In this document: piece after piece, positions 1 through 9,268 of the stretch
Numbering within the stretch: position 1 is the first letter of the stretch
Layout of the letters: every line of letters begins with the position of its first letter
From: a virus
Reading direction: 5' to 3' (one strand)
Length of the DNA stretch: 45,025 nt
IMG/VR virus record: IMGVR_UViG_3300035698_029279
Span: 1-45,025 of that record
Position numbers and translations under genes: made by a program
The notes under the pieces: generated by a model
Seen by the model: only the letters and a program-made list of their open reading frames with translations
Told to the model about the DNA's origin: nothing
Database searches by the model: none

Positions 1-1224
1 ATCACATAATGAAAAGCCTTCGTTTGGAATAATTTCTACCCACATCGCTCCATCATATTCATAAATATAATCTGTTGTATAAACCCCCCCACCAGCATTA
101 TCAATATATCTATTTCCAGTTACAGCTGCAGGTCCTCCAGGTCCTCCAACATTCATATCAATAAAACTTATAACAGCTTCCTGCCAATCAAGTTGATTAA
201 TTAATCTAGTATATATATCTTCTATAGCTTCTTGAACATCATCAGCATCTATTAATGGAGTAGAGGTATTATCATAGTATACTTGAGAAGCAGGCTGGTC
301 GTTTATTGAAGTAATAGTTCCAGTAAGCGCTTCAACATAGCTAAAGGTACTTAAATTTAAAGTTCCTATAGTAGAATTAATAGTATGTATTCTGGAAGAA
401 ACAGCATTTACAGTAGTTCCTACTAATAAAACAAATGTAATAGCAGCTAGTTGTTGGGTGTTTGCATAATAAATACTTGAAGTTCCTCCGGGAGTTATCG
501 CTCCTACAGTAGATCCATCACCAATAGCTGAGTTCCAAATATTAGCTATAGTCTTATCTCCAAGAGTTAAATTAAATAATATTATATCTGAAGCATAAAA
601 TGAAGAAGTGTTTACTGCACCTCCAGTATGAGCTAAAACAACATTTAATAATTGAGTATAATTAACTGCCACAAGTCTGACAGTAATATCACTTGAAGAA
701 TCTAAGGAAATCATTTTACCCGCAGCAGAAAGAGGTAAAACACATTTATCCAAAATAGTTAATGGAACATCATCTATTATAACATTATCTGTAAATTGAA
801 GATTCCTAAAAGTTATAGATGTTCCTCCAGAAACTGTAGAAACTCCAGAAATAATAACTGAGTCTCGGGCACTTCCCATTCCTTCAATTGTTAAAGAAGC
901 TATTCCAGTTACTGTGTATATATCAGAATAAGTTCCTGGAAAAAGATAAATTACAACATTTGTTTGAGCTGTTGCAACAGCGTTAGTAATAGCTTGTTGT
1001 ATAGAAGCTAAAGGTTGACTGTAAGATCCAGTATAAGAATCGTTACCTAATGTAGAAATATAATACACCATTTCAGCGCCAGCAGGAGTAGAGAGAAACA
1101 CACTACTAAGAAAACCTGCAGCATCCGTTTTGATTAGTTTATTCGCATTGTTAGACATGGGAAGAACTGGTCTGACAATCGTATCATCATGGCCTATAGC
1201 GCCTGTATTATTGGGAAAACCCAT
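1..1224 (-). CDS. Tail fibre/spike protein with right-handed beta-helix (C-terminus beyond window)
   Basis: The start ATG at 1224 follows AAGGAG with 5 bases of spacing; 408 codons are open and the reading frame leaves the window at base 1, so the C-terminus is missing. Residues about 50-170 look like a pectate-lyase-type parallel beta-helix: a 'YYISTLGNDSYTGSYSQPL' opening, then 'IQQAI', 'VVIYLFPGTYSD', 'LTIEGMG' and repeated short strands. This is the common fold of phage tail spikes and appendages. Near the visible end 'YEYDGAMWVEIIPNEG' resembles the module that often precedes a fibre tip or chaperone domain. It is last in a run of four appendage-type genes, consistent with a host-binding or surface-polysaccharide-binding role. 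Enzymatic activity cannot be judged; no catalytic residues are recognised. Confidence 0.7.
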   Translation of the reverse strand, partial: MGFPNNTGAIGHDDTIVRPVLPMSNNANKLIKTDAAGFLSSVFLSTPAGAEMVYYISTLGNDSYTGSYSQPLASIQQAITNAVATAQTNVVIYLFPGTYSDIYTVTGIASLTIEGMGSARDSVIISGVSTVSGGTSITFRNLQFTDNVIIDDVPLTILDKCVLPLSAAGKMISLDSSSDITVRLVAVNYTQLLNVVLAHTGGAVNTSSFYASDIILFNLTLGDKTIANIWNSAIGDGSTVGAITPGGTSSIYYANTQQLAAITFVLLVGTTVNAVSSRIHTINSTIGTLNLSTFSYVEALTGTITSINDQPASQVYYDNTSTPLIDADDVQEAIEDIYTRLINQLDWQEAVISFIDMNVGGPGGPAAVTGNRYIDNAGGGVYTTDYIYEYDGAMWVEIIPNEGFSLCD

Positions 1225-1233
1225 TGTAGCTCC

Positions 1234-1611
1234 TTAGGAGGAAAAAGTTTCTGATTCTAAACCTTCACTAGCATCCAGCCAAATTTGGTAATCTTCTGCT
1301 AACTCACCAATCCGTAACTCAATTCTAGTTGCAGCTGTTTCTCTATCAGTAGTGCTTGTAAATTCAAGTTCTACTTCATCAAGTCTAAAAAAAGTATCGA
1401 GAGGAGTAGTTGATGGATATTCTGCCATGAGAGCTGGAGTAGCTACTGTATAAAAGTAGTCGTTAGAATCTGAAGGATCTCTCTCAAACATAAAAATATT
1501 ATCATCAATATTTGTAGTGGCTGTAACTTCGTATTTCAAAGTATAAGTAGCAATACCATCTACCGATATTGAATGTCCCTTTGTTGTATTTGTAGTTATT
1601 GTTACGGACAT
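1234..1611 (-). CDS. Small beta-rich tail-appendage-associated protein, unknown
   Basis: 125 residues, rich in Thr, Ser, Glu and Asp, with alternating hydrophobic and polar residues suggesting a beta-sandwich. No cysteine, membrane segment or known motif. It lies 10 bases after one fibre gene and its stop precedes the Shine-Dalgarno of the next by a few bases, so it is translated within the fibre cluster. Its size and position suit a fibre accessory, connector or fibre-assembly protein, but that is inference from context only. Confidence 0.6.
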   Translation of the reverse strand: MSVTITTNTTKGHSISVDGIATYTLKYEVTATTNIDDNIFMFERDPSDSNDYFYTVATPALMAEYPSTTPLDTFFRLDEVELEFTSTTDRETAATRIELRIGELAEDYQIWLDASEGLESETFSS

Positions 1612-1620
1612 ATAATTCTC

Positions 1621-3504
1621 TTAAAAAGTAATTTTGTATCTCATATCCATAATACCAATATCATCGGTATAAGTTTCAGCAGCATAATTCCATCTTTTTA
1701 CAGTAAAATAAAACATTTGTCCAGCTTTAGGACCCTTAGTGGCATCTTGGGAAAAAGAATGGGAAGCTGTAAAAACTCGGTTTACAAGTTTAGTTTCGTC
1801 GAATTTTATCTTAAAATCATCCGTGTTGATAGTTTTAACTTTTACTTGATTTCCTGTTTCCAAAATATAATAATAAAATCTTAAATCTGCAGTAGTTGCT
1901 GCTGCTGCCACTCCTGACCCAGCAGAAAAACCAAATACATCTAAAGAAAAAGTAACAACTCCAGTAGCTGATAAATCAGGAGGCACCCATAATGCTCCAG
2001 AAAAAGATGGTGAAGCTGCTGGTGTACTATCATTACCATACATCCTCCATACTTTTCCAGGATATAAATCCGTAGGGTCGAAAATTGCCCAGTCTAAAAA
2101 CATTTCAGTCATCGTATCATAATACTCTGATAGATCAATTCTTCCAGTAATTTCAGATACCCCAGTAGTACTAACAGTAGCTACTCCACCTACTATTGCA
2201 ACTTGAGTGTTAGCTCCAGCAGTAACATTACTTATTACGTCTCCAGTTTGAATAGTTAGCGCACCAGTTGCAGAATTAACAGTAAGACTTTTAACTACAG
2301 TATTACCACTTACACCAGTAGTACTATCTATTGTTGGGATAATTTTAATACCTAAGTTACCTACTCCTGAAGTTGAAGGGAGTCCTGTATTTAAATCAAT
2401 TATTGTAGCATTAGAATATATAGATGTAAGCATTTCTACATCGCTAGTATTCATGGATTCTGGAAGAGTATAATATAATTCATTAACATAATTCCAAACC
2501 ATAGGGCAACGAGATGCAGCAGAAACTAAAAGTCCATCATTAGTTATAGTATAATCCGTAGTATAAGTTTGCATAACTCCGTTTTGTATCATAATTGCAG
2601 ACTGAACTGGAACTGGAGGAAATGGAGCTAACCCTAAGGTATGCCTATAAAGCCATGGACCCACAGCTACTTCTAAAGTAGTCGCAACTAAAGCAGGATT
2701 TGTAAGACCTGCATATCCAGATTCTAAAGTAAGATCAAGATCATTTGTTATATACGCTATCTTATTCCAAGTATCTGTAATCGGATCTCTAATAACATCT
2801 CCAGCAGATAAAGAAGTAAAAGTCGTCCCTGTTCCTATAACCGATACATTTCCTGCAACAAAAGCAATAGTTCCCGCTAATAGAGGAGTAGCGGCTGGAC
2901 CAGTATCTTCCCAACTACCTACACCTAAAGTAAATTTATAATGTTTATGGTCATAACGTAAATTTGATAAACTTGGATTAAAATAAAAAACATTCCCAAC
3001 AAACATCCCACAAAACACACTTATATAAGGTTCTGTAGTTGTCATCTTTCCTGCATATGCTGAATTATTAGTAAGAAAAACTGGACTTCCATTAATAATA
3101 CTTGTTCCAGTTTCTACCATATTAGCTGTAGCTACTCCCGGAATTTTTCCACTTAAACAAATATCTCCTGTCCTATTTCCTAAAGCACCTACAACATTTA
3201 AAGCTACCCCTACAATATAAGTACTTACTGTAGGAACATAAGCTGTCCCTACTAACGTAGCGTCTCCTATTGCAAGATCATATTTATTTACTGTAGTATC
3301 AAAATAAACTAAATTGTAGTTACTCACTGAGTTAGTAAAATTAACTCCAGTTATAGTTACCTTTTCATAATTAACTATAGCAGCATCAACCAGAGATTTT
3401 AAAAAGTCAGTCCTATCTTCTAATTGTTGTAAACTGAGACCTACATTTCCTGGGTTTATTTTAGAGCCTAATATCGGTTTATCTATATTAACAGGATAAG
3501 CCAT
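1621..3504 (-). CDS. Putative tail fibre/appendage protein, 627 aa
   Basis: The N-terminal about 45 residues ('NVGLSLQQLEDRTDFLKSLV') form a short helical stretch like the attachment region of phage fibres. The rest is Gly/Thr/Val/Asn-rich beta repeats ('TGTTFTSLSAGDVIRDPITDTW', 'VKSLTVNSATGALTIQTGD'), with a C-terminal beta domain from about residue 480. Such composition is typical of fibre shafts and knobs. The start ATG lies 2 bases beyond the stop of the upstream fibre gene, and its ribosome-binding site is weak, so translational coupling is likely. No enzymatic motif is visible. The role as host-contacting appendage is inferred from composition and from its position downstream of all baseplate genes. 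Confidence 0.6.
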   Translation of the reverse strand: MAYPVNIDKPILGSKINPGNVGLSLQQLEDRTDFLKSLVDAAIVNYEKVTITGVNFTNSVSNYNLVYFDTTVNKYDLAIGDATLVGTAYVPTVSTYIVGVALNVVGALGNRTGDICLSGKIPGVATANMVETGTSIINGSPVFLTNNSAYAGKMTTTEPYISVFCGMFVGNVFYFNPSLSNLRYDHKHYKFTLGVGSWEDTGPAATPLLAGTIAFVAGNVSVIGTGTTFTSLSAGDVIRDPITDTWNKIAYITNDLDLTLESGYAGLTNPALVATTLEVAVGPWLYRHTLGLAPFPPVPVQSAIMIQNGVMQTYTTDYTITNDGLLVSAASRCPMVWNYVNELYYTLPESMNTSDVEMLTSIYSNATIIDLNTGLPSTSGVGNLGIKIIPTIDSTTGVSGNTVVKSLTVNSATGALTIQTGDVISNVTAGANTQVAIVGGVATVSTTGVSEITGRIDLSEYYDTMTEMFLDWAIFDPTDLYPGKVWRMYGNDSTPAASPSFSGALWVPPDLSATGVVTFSLDVFGFSAGSGVAAAATTADLRFYYYILETGNQVKVKTINTDDFKIKFDETKLVNRVFTASHSFSQDATKGPKAGQMFYFTVKRWNYAAETYTDDIGIMDMRYKITF

Positions 3505-3505
3505 C

Positions 3506-4708
3506 TTATAGTTTGCCTAATAAAATTGAAAAATTATAAAGTCTAGCTGTAGCGTCATTAAATTCTATTGCAACATAAAGAACCTCTGCTGTTGAGAGAG
3601 TGAGAGTTGCTGAAATATTAAACCAATCATTATTTGCTAAGTCACTATAATCTATTTGATAACCATTTGCTTTTATTGTAGCAAAAGCTGCTGCATCTTT
3701 CCATATATAAAATGAAAAGTCAGCCTCCCCACTTACTCTCATAGCTGCATAATTATAATTTCCTACAATAGTAGGGACAGTAACTTTAAATACTATATGT
3801 TCTCCAGAACCAGAGGAGATCCTTGCTGTTTCATCTATTACAACATCAGTAGACTGACTATCCAAAGTTAAAATATTGTTTAAATATTCTGGTTTAGACG
3901 CTTCATCAAAGCAATAACCCCAAGTTGTAGTAACTAAAGGTTTTGCTACATAAAATGCTTCAACACCTATATCAAAACCATTCATTAATACTCTACACCA
4001 TTGGTCTTGATTACTAAAAAAAGTATCTGTAGCTAATTGGTGATCACCCTTATGAAATTTATCAAAGTTAGTGACAATTTCTTTAAAGGTATTTCCAGTA
4101 GTTAAAAAATAAGTATTTGTATAATTAAAACTAGCAGTTAGACGAGCATCTTCACCATTAGCTCCAGTTATAGTTCCTAATTTTTTAGCAATATTATTTA
4201 TATAAGTTCCATTTCCAGTAACATCAATATGTACACCAGATAATATAGTACTTACAACTGCTAAACTAGTATCTAAAGTTCCTAATGCTACATGATGAGA
4301 ACTTCCATTAGTCAAATAATTATTGGATGTGTAATCTATCATAGGAGTTGTTTTGGGAGAACCACCTATATTTGTAGCTATAATATTTATAGTATTGTCA
4401 TTAGCTAAAAACTTTTTATCCAGAGTAATAAACGCATTTAAAAAACTTGAAGCTGTTGTTAATATATAAGGATCATTACTATAAGAAGGGAGTGTTGAAG
4501 TTGTAGAAGAGATTCCTAATTTAGTAGCAAAATTATTAATAGAAATAATATTTGTATCCATCAAAGCTTTTGTATATTCCAGACCACTCCAGAGAGGTAT
4601 AAAAAACGAATCATTTAAACTCTCATTAAAATAAGTAGACCCATTTACAACCAGATTTACTGGATAAATTGGATAAGAACTTCCTGTAGGATTGAATGTT
4701 GAAGACAT
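3506..4708 (-). CDS. Putative tail fibre/appendage protein, 400 aa
   Basis: The start follows AAGGA with good spacing. The protein is Asn/Thr/Ser-rich. Residues about 45-210 contain three similar helix-plus-strand units with the pattern 'xxLxxAFxTLDxxFxANxxTIN', as in 'FLNAFITLDKKFLANDNTIN' and the 'EIVTNFDKFHKGDHQLATDT' segment, suggesting an internally repeated trimeric shaft. The C-terminal 150 residues look like a beta-sandwich of carbohydrate-binding type ('GSGEHIVFKVTVPT', 'YVAIEFNDATARLYNFSILLG'). It sits between a short baseplate-edge protein and the 627-residue fibre. Fibre identity is inferred. Confidence 0.6.
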   Translation of the reverse strand: MSSTFNPTGSSYPIYPVNLVVNGSTYFNESLNDSFFIPLWSGLEYTKALMDTNIISINNFATKLGISSTTSTLPSYSNDPYILTTASSFLNAFITLDKKFLANDNTINIIATNIGGSPKTTPMIDYTSNNYLTNGSSHHVALGTLDTSLAVVSTILSGVHIDVTGNGTYINNIAKKLGTITGANGEDARLTASFNYTNTYFLTTGNTFKEIVTNFDKFHKGDHQLATDTFFSNQDQWCRVLMNGFDIGVEAFYVAKPLVTTTWGYCFDEASKPEYLNNILTLDSQSTDVVIDETARISSGSGEHIVFKVTVPTIVGNYNYAAMRVSGEADFSFYIWKDAAAFATIKANGYQIDYSDLANNDWFNISATLTLSTAEVLYVAIEFNDATARLYNFSILLGKL

Positions 4709-4717
4709 TTATTTTCC

Positions 4718-5248
4718 TTATAATGCGGTTATAGACCATATAATAACAATTTCATGTCCGGCTAATTTAGTTATACCAGTAAAGTATTGGTGTGCTACCA
4801 AATACTCCATTGAGTTATATCTCATTATTAACCCTGCTCCACCAAAAACTTTTGTATCTAAAGCAGAATCAGAAATAGAAGCATAAAAACTAACTACATT
4901 ATCTGAATAATTATTGTTAGTTCTTTGAAAAGAATTATGAAGGATAGGTTCCTCAGCACCTGTAGTAAGTTTTCCGGGAGCATTTCTCATAGTACTTACA
5001 GTATCTATCTTTGTAGCAGTTCCTACTAAAACACCAGCAACAAAATCAGTTCCGTATTCACCATAAATATGAGTAATTCCCCAATGTGGGATATTGGCTA
5101 AAGATTTTACTAATACTTCAGTACCTTCGTAGGTAATAATATTCGGTTTATCTACTATTATAGTGTTTTTCCCAGTAGCTATTTCTTTAGAAAAAACTCG
5201 GATGTGTCCTTTATATAAAGGTCTTTCAATAATTTCTAAATTAGACAT
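4718..5248 (-). CDS. Tail/baseplate-associated protein, 176 aa
   Basis: I chose the ATG at 5248 ('MSNLEIIERPLY'), which has AAGGA seven bases upstream and overlaps the end of the preceding gene; an in-frame extension to 5338 would start with a Leu-rich stretch lying entirely inside that gene and has no ribosome-binding site. The product looks all-beta, with no cysteine or membrane segment. A region about residues 40-110 ('ITYEGTEVLVKSLANIP ... ITHIYGEYG') is reminiscent of small phage fibre-connector proteins, but I cannot assign a family. Context: between a 512-residue baseplate protein and the fibres, which suits a wedge-to-fibre adaptor. Confidence 0.65.
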   Translation of the reverse strand: MSNLEIIERPLYKGHIRVFSKEIATGKNTIIVDKPNIITYEGTEVLVKSLANIPHWGITHIYGEYGTDFVAGVLVGTATKIDTVSTMRNAPGKLTTGAEEPILHNSFQRTNNNYSDNVVSFYASISDSALDTKVFGGAGLIMRYNSMEYLVAHQYFTGITKLAGHEIVIIWSITAL

Positions 5249-6779
5249 TAAAGTGTCCTTTAGTTTTGTATCGACTGGTAACCTGAGGAGAACTATCCAT
5301 AGCAAAAGAAGAAGTCTCGTGTCCATGATACCCTTCAATAAGAGTAACTGTAGAGCTTACAGAATCACTGATAGCTTTTCCATGCTTAGGAACCACTGTA
5401 GTTGTACATCCAGTCAAATTATATTCATCTTCTATTTCGTAATTCAATTCACCCAGTAAATATACATTAGCTGGGATAGCAGAATTTATTAGTTCTAACG
5501 TTTTAGAAGTTATACCAAATGATTCCAACCCTGTCAAGTCAATTTCCATATAAATTAAATTATATTTATAAAATATATCCATTAAAGTATTCAATGCTTG
5601 GACATAGAATGTAGAAGTCCCAGCAACAAATCCTGGAAGTCCGGCTATTAGAGGAATTTGCTTCCATTTTAATTCCTGTTCTTCTGTCATATTTGCTTCT
5701 ACATTAAATTCAAAAGTATACCCTGCAATATTAGTTATTTCAACCATCTCTTTAGAAATTTTTAAATCTGAAGAATATGTCTCATTTAATAAAGATATAG
5801 GGATAGTTAGGAATTCCCTATTTTGCCACCACTGTTTATTTGACATGTAGTCTTTATATTTCACAATATTAGATAGCGGTTGATATAATGATAGAGCCAA
5901 CCCTTCCGTAATGCTTGAAGATAATTTTCCCAACCCTACTTCATAAATATTATAGTCAGTAATTATAGAAGTGGTAGTTAAGGTATTACTTATTTCAGTA
6001 ACAACCTCTCCATCTACTAAAGCTACAGGTTGTTGAAGTAATAAATTAATAATACTAACTAATATTTGTACTCTTGGGCCTTTCATAAATAAATCCCAAA
6101 AAGCATTTAAAATAATTTTATAATTTTCAGAACTTTTAAAATAAAGATCAACTATACTACCATACTCTTTCCAAAGATATTCATAATCCTCTTTAGAATT
6201 AAGAATCCATAAAGCTATTTCTTCATCTTCATAAGCTCCAGTATCTGATAAGATGTATCTCTTTGAGAAATATGCATTATTAAAAATATTATCTTTAAAA
6301 CATATTACACCATTTTTAACTATAAAGTCCGTTCCTTTTATTAAAACTTCATCCGGAGCTATAACTTTATTAGTAATATAACAATCTATATCAGTCATGC
6401 TTTCAGGTAATGAGTAACATCCATAAAATCCTTCAATCCCAGATCCATAAAGAATTTCATACCCACTTCCAAATTCAGAACTTGTTTCTTGAGGACCATA
6501 TACAATATCGTCTCCATAACTAAATAGCCCATCATCATTTAACTCATTCTTTTTAATAGTAAGTAGAGTCCACTTACTTTTATGAAAAATAGGAATATCC
6601 TCTACAGACTTTTTCATTATCGTTTCTAAAAAATTAAAATATTCTTGAGACAGAAGTTCATCCATCCCTTCAACATAATTTTTTATAAGTAAATTATCTT
6701 TGAAGATAACTGACCAAAAAGTACCAATACTTTTTAGAAAATCTGAACCTTGAGTATGCCCATAGGGCTTCTTATCCAT
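5241..6779 (-). CDS. Putative baseplate/tail protein, 512 aa
   Basis: The ATG at 6779 overlaps the stop of a 57-codon gene (TAATG). The N-terminal about 70 residues are helical ('NYVEGMDELLSQEYFNFLETI'), followed by a Tyr/Gly-rich segment (85-120), a mixed region with 'FWDLFMKGPRVQILVSIINLLLQQP' around 220-250, and a C-terminal part ending in Thr/Ser-rich sequence. The 'KGPR...I..G...LL..P' arrangement resembles structural proteins that follow baseplate J in other large myoviruses. I do not recognise a catalytic motif. It lies just after baseplate J and before the fibres, so a wedge or wedge-periphery role is likely. A promoter-like TTGACA-17-TATAAC lies inside the gene at 5509-5537. Confidence 0.55.
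   Translation of the reverse strand: MDKKPYGHTQGSDFLKSIGTFWSVIFKDNLLIKNYVEGMDELLSQEYFNFLETIMKKSVEDIPIFHKSKWTLLTIKKNELNDDGLFSYGDDIVYGPQETSSEFGSGYEILYGSGIEGFYGCYSLPESMTDIDCYITNKVIAPDEVLIKGTDFIVKNGVICFKDNIFNNAYFSKRYILSDTGAYEDEEIALWILNSKEDYEYLWKEYGSIVDLYFKSSENYKIILNAFWDLFMKGPRVQILVSIINLLLQQPVALVDGEVVTEISNTLTTTSIITDYNIYEVGLGKLSSSITEGLALSLYQPLSNIVKYKDYMSNKQWWQNREFLTIPISLLNETYSSDLKISKEMVEITNIAGYTFEFNVEANMTEEQELKWKQIPLIAGLPGFVAGTSTFYVQALNTLMDIFYKYNLIYMEIDLTGLESFGITSKTLELINSAIPANVYLLGELNYEIEDEYNLTGCTTTVVPKHGKAISDSVSSTVTLIEGYHGHETSSFAMDSSPQVTSRYKTKGHFNV
5509..5537 (-). promoter_or_regulatory. Promoter-like sequence inside a baseplate gene
   Basis: TTGACA at 5537-5532, a 17-base spacer and TATAAC at 5514-5509. 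It would fire towards the appendage genes, about 260 bases upstream of the start at 5248. The -35 matches the bacterial consensus exactly and the -10 matches five of six. It lies within codons, so chance is possible in AT-rich DNA. Confidence 0.35.
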
Positions 6780-6952
6780 TACTTTTCCTCTTCAAGTAAA
6801 TGATTCTGTTTAACAAAATCAAGTATCATTTCTTCAAATTTTAAATAAAACTCATCCGTAATGTTTTTTACACTATCATTATAAATTTTTTTAGTTGGAA
6901 CTATAAAACTAAACTTTACATTTTTACCTTCAATTTCATATCCATTTTCCAT
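6779..6952 (-). CDS. Small gene between baseplate J and the next baseplate gene (57 aa)
   Basis: A 57-codon reading frame, ATG at 6952 and TAA at 6779-6781, fills the gap between two larger genes exactly. GGAG eight bases upstream of the ATG overlaps the end of the baseplate J gene, and the stop overlaps the next ATG as TAATG. The product starts MENGYEIEGKNVKFSF, has beta-like residues 5-20, then a charged helix ending LLEEEK. Tight packing at both ends argues it is real. Function unknown; its position suggests a small wedge component or assembly factor. Confidence 0.65.
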   Translation of the reverse strand: MENGYEIEGKNVKFSFIVPTKKIYNDSVKNITDEFYLKFEEMILDFVKQNHLLEEEK

Positions 6953-6955
6953 TTA

Positions 6956-8488
6956 CTAAACTCCTATTACTACATCTGAAGAAAAAATTTGAAAACAAGT
7001 ATTTTTTTCACTAAAACCATACTCAAATGAATCTGGAATTTCTAAAACAGCATTATCCGAAAGAGTTACTCCAAAAACATTATTAAAGAAAATTGTTCCT
7101 CCTAAAACTATATCTTGTTCAGTTAAAGAATACCCTGTATAAGATTCTAAAATTGTAATAATTCCTGCTTTAGTTAATTTACTTCCTGGAGGAAGTTGAT
7201 TAATATAATTATAAACTCCTAACGTTACAGTAGGTACTTCTGTATACCCAGTAACTACAGTAGGAGTAATTGTACAAGTAACAAAACAAGGAACCATCTC
7301 TTTTATAAGTATATCATAAGAAGATGGCCTATTAGTATCTGAATTACAAAAATCTTGAATGTCACTAATAAACGGAGCGTAAGACAAAGTAACTATTACA
7401 TCTAATCCTCTAAAATCATACCCATTATCATCCAGAGTAACCGTTACTTTTTCATATTTAGTAAATCTAGCATTTATATATTCATTTTTTAAATCATTAG
7501 TGGATACTTCATAACTAAAATCATAACCATAATTAGAAGCCACTACTCCAGGATTACTTGCTAAAACAATAGATTCAACTCTATAAAAAGGTATTCCACT
7601 ATTTGTTAAAGTCAACTCTAATTCATGACTGGTATTTACAGCTATGGCAATATTTTTTGTAAGGGGGGACTCTGTTGTTTTGCAATAAACATCCAAATAA
7701 TTACCATGAACAGTTCCAAAATAATTATTTGTAGCTCTATGCAGTTCTCTATCCCCTAAACCTATAGGGACTACTTGAGATAAAGTAACATATTCTTCTT
7801 CTAATGTAGAAATGATACCTCTCTTAGTAGTTAAATCCCTTTTGCTTACTGCTGAATCAAGCCGGGTCATTACGCTAGCTACTGATTCTAAATCAGATCC
7901 TCCAGAAAAATCATCATAAGCAAGTGTAACATCATATCTACATACAAATGTAGAATCTTTTTCTATATTATAGGCAGACCCAACTTCTTCTGCTGTTACA
8001 GGAACAATACAATAACTGGTGTACTCTGTTCCAGAATAAACAAATAATTGTAATTCATTATCATTATCCCCTAAAGTTGTTCCAACAGAATAATCTGTAG
8101 TGGGGTAAAATATATAATCTGTATCATAAACAAAGGCGGTATCAGTCACTATAGAAAAATTAGCTAAAGTAGCGTCTGTAAAATATAGTATAATATGTCC
8201 CGTAGCTTCTACTCCTGGAATTCGTGTGAGTTTCCAATTGCTTAATAAAGAATCTATTAAACTCGTGTCCTCTAATGTTGCTAAATTTTGAGTTATTTCA
8301 TACAAAGATTGTGAATCTGATAGAATATCGAATTGTTCTTTAATAGCAGCATAGCCTAAAGCGGCCAAATTCACAATAAGCTGAGAAGCCGGACTTCCTT
8401 TAGCCAGAGAAATCTCAGGATAAGATTCTCGGATAGCTTGTTCTATTAAATTTTTTGCTTCTGTAATATCTGTTTCTGATATAGACAT
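6956..8488 (-). CDS. Baseplate J-like (gp6-type) wedge protein
   Basis: 510 residues. Hallmarks of the baseplate J / T4 gp6 family are visible: an N-terminal helix bundle with 'SPASQLIVNLAALGY', then 'VTAEEVGSAYNI' (cf. A.. .G..gN), followed by 'FSGGSDLESVASVMTRL' near residues 190-210, the conserved SGGxDxES..xxxxR segment, and 'TTKRGIISTLEEEYVTLSQV'. The C-terminal half is beta-rich with 'LPPGSKLTKAGIITILESYTG', typical of the region binding neighbouring wedge subunits. It forms the inner baseplate ring that couples receptor sensing to sheath contraction. The preceding gene is a gp25/gpW-like protein, the usual partner in this order. AAGGA lies just upstream of the ATG. Confidence 0.88.
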   Translation of the reverse strand: MSISETDITEAKNLIEQAIRESYPEISLAKGSPASQLIVNLAALGYAAIKEQFDILSDSQSLYEITQNLATLEDTSLIDSLLSNWKLTRIPGVEATGHIILYFTDATLANFSIVTDTAFVYDTDYIFYPTTDYSVGTTLGDNDNELQLFVYSGTEYTSYCIVPVTAEEVGSAYNIEKDSTFVCRYDVTLAYDDFSGGSDLESVASVMTRLDSAVSKRDLTTKRGIISTLEEEYVTLSQVVPIGLGDRELHRATNNYFGTVHGNYLDVYCKTTESPLTKNIAIAVNTSHELELTLTNSGIPFYRVESIVLASNPGVVASNYGYDFSYEVSTNDLKNEYINARFTKYEKVTVTLDDNGYDFRGLDVIVTLSYAPFISDIQDFCNSDTNRPSSYDILIKEMVPCFVTCTITPTVVTGYTEVPTVTLGVYNYINQLPPGSKLTKAGIITILESYTGYSLTEQDIVLGGTIFFNNVFGVTLSDNAVLEIPDSFEYGFSEKNTCFQIFSSDVVIGV

Positions 8489-8498
8489 AATCTTATCC

Positions 8499-8921
8499 TT
8501 AACTTATTGGTATGGACACTGATTCTGAAGTATTAGCTTCAGTTAAAATAGTTATTTCCACATAAACTTGGTCCACTATTACTCTAATAGATTTAATCTC
8601 TGCTGTTTTTAATTTTTCTTCATCTTCATAAATTATACCGCTATCCTGTTGATCTTGTATATCTGCTCTCATTTGCTCAACAGTATCTAAATTTGCTAAA
8701 TTTAATACATGAAAAATACTATTGGACACAGAGGATCTATTAACTTTATCATACAGAAAAGAAGTTCCTAACCCACTATCCATATAGATAGAATCAAGTT
8801 CTGTACAAAAAATAATAGCGTATTTTTGAGCAACAGCTTTTCTTCCAGTATACACTTCTAAAGGATCAGAAGTTCCGTCAGATGTTAAAAAAAAATTTAA
8901 AAGACCTAAATCTTTATACAT
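8499..8921 (-). CDS. gp25/gpW-like baseplate wedge protein
   Basis: 140 residues with a short N-terminal strand ('LLNFFLTSDG'), then a helix 'GRKAVAQKYAIIFCTEL', a 'DSGLGTSFLYD' turn resembling the PE(F/Y)G.xL segment of the gp25 family, helices, and a closing beta-pair ('IKSIRVIVDQVYVEITILTEA'). Length and order immediately before baseplate J match the family, which forms the wedge core and contacts the first sheath ring. Similarity is weak at residue level, so this is partly a synteny call. The ATG overlaps the previous stop (TAATG), with GGAG eight bases upstream. Confidence 0.55.
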   Translation of the reverse strand: MYKDLGLLNFFLTSDGTSDPLEVYTGRKAVAQKYAIIFCTELDSIYMDSGLGTSFLYDKVNRSSVSNSIFHVLNLANLDTVEQMRADIQDQQDSGIIYEDEEKLKTAEIKSIRVIVDQVYVEITILTEANTSESVSIPIS

Positions 8922-9268
8922 TAAGATACTCCAGCTTTATTTTTTAATTCAGCAGTAATACTAGCAGTTAAATCTCCTAAGAGCGATTTTTCACATCCTG
9001 CTCTCAAAACACATTCTGCCCGGATCATTACTCTCTTTTTTAAAATTCTTTGTCTAGCAATAGTTTTATCTAAAAGCATTTTTCCAGGGACATTTTGTAA
9101 ACCTCCCAAAAATACAACAAGAGAATCTAGAGCAGTTAAATCAGTTAAAGGAACTGTAGTAGAAGAGGGGGCACCTAAACTATTACCTAAGTAAGCTAAT
9201 GCTTGCGCATTAAACTGACTTTGAACTTCTACATCATATTTGTCTAATTCAGCTTTTAAATCTGACAT
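8921..9268 (-). CDS. Small tail/baseplate protein, unknown, 115 aa
   Basis: Starts inside the last codons of the sigma-factor gene (20-base overlap) and ends on the ATG of the gp25-like gene. Helical: an acidic N-terminal helix, a Ser/Thr linker, then a basic helix with two cysteines ('RAECVLRAGCEKSLLG') and a C-terminal helix. No family recognised. The overlaps on both sides suggest translational coupling of the sigma factor to the baseplate wedge genes. Baseplate assembly factor or minor wedge protein would fit, as would a partner of the sigma factor, but neither is shown by the sequence. Confidence 0.6.
   Translation of the reverse strand: MSDLKAELDKYDVEVQSQFNAQALAYLGNSLGAPSSTTVPLTDLTALDSLVVFLGGLQNVPGKMLLDKTIARQRILKKRVMIRAECVLRAGCEKSLLGDLTASITAELKNKAGVS

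Noticed and set aside
5249-5338. Signal peptide on the 176-residue tail protein
   Set aside because: The Leu-rich stretch belongs to an upstream extension that overlaps the previous gene and lacks a ribosome-binding site.
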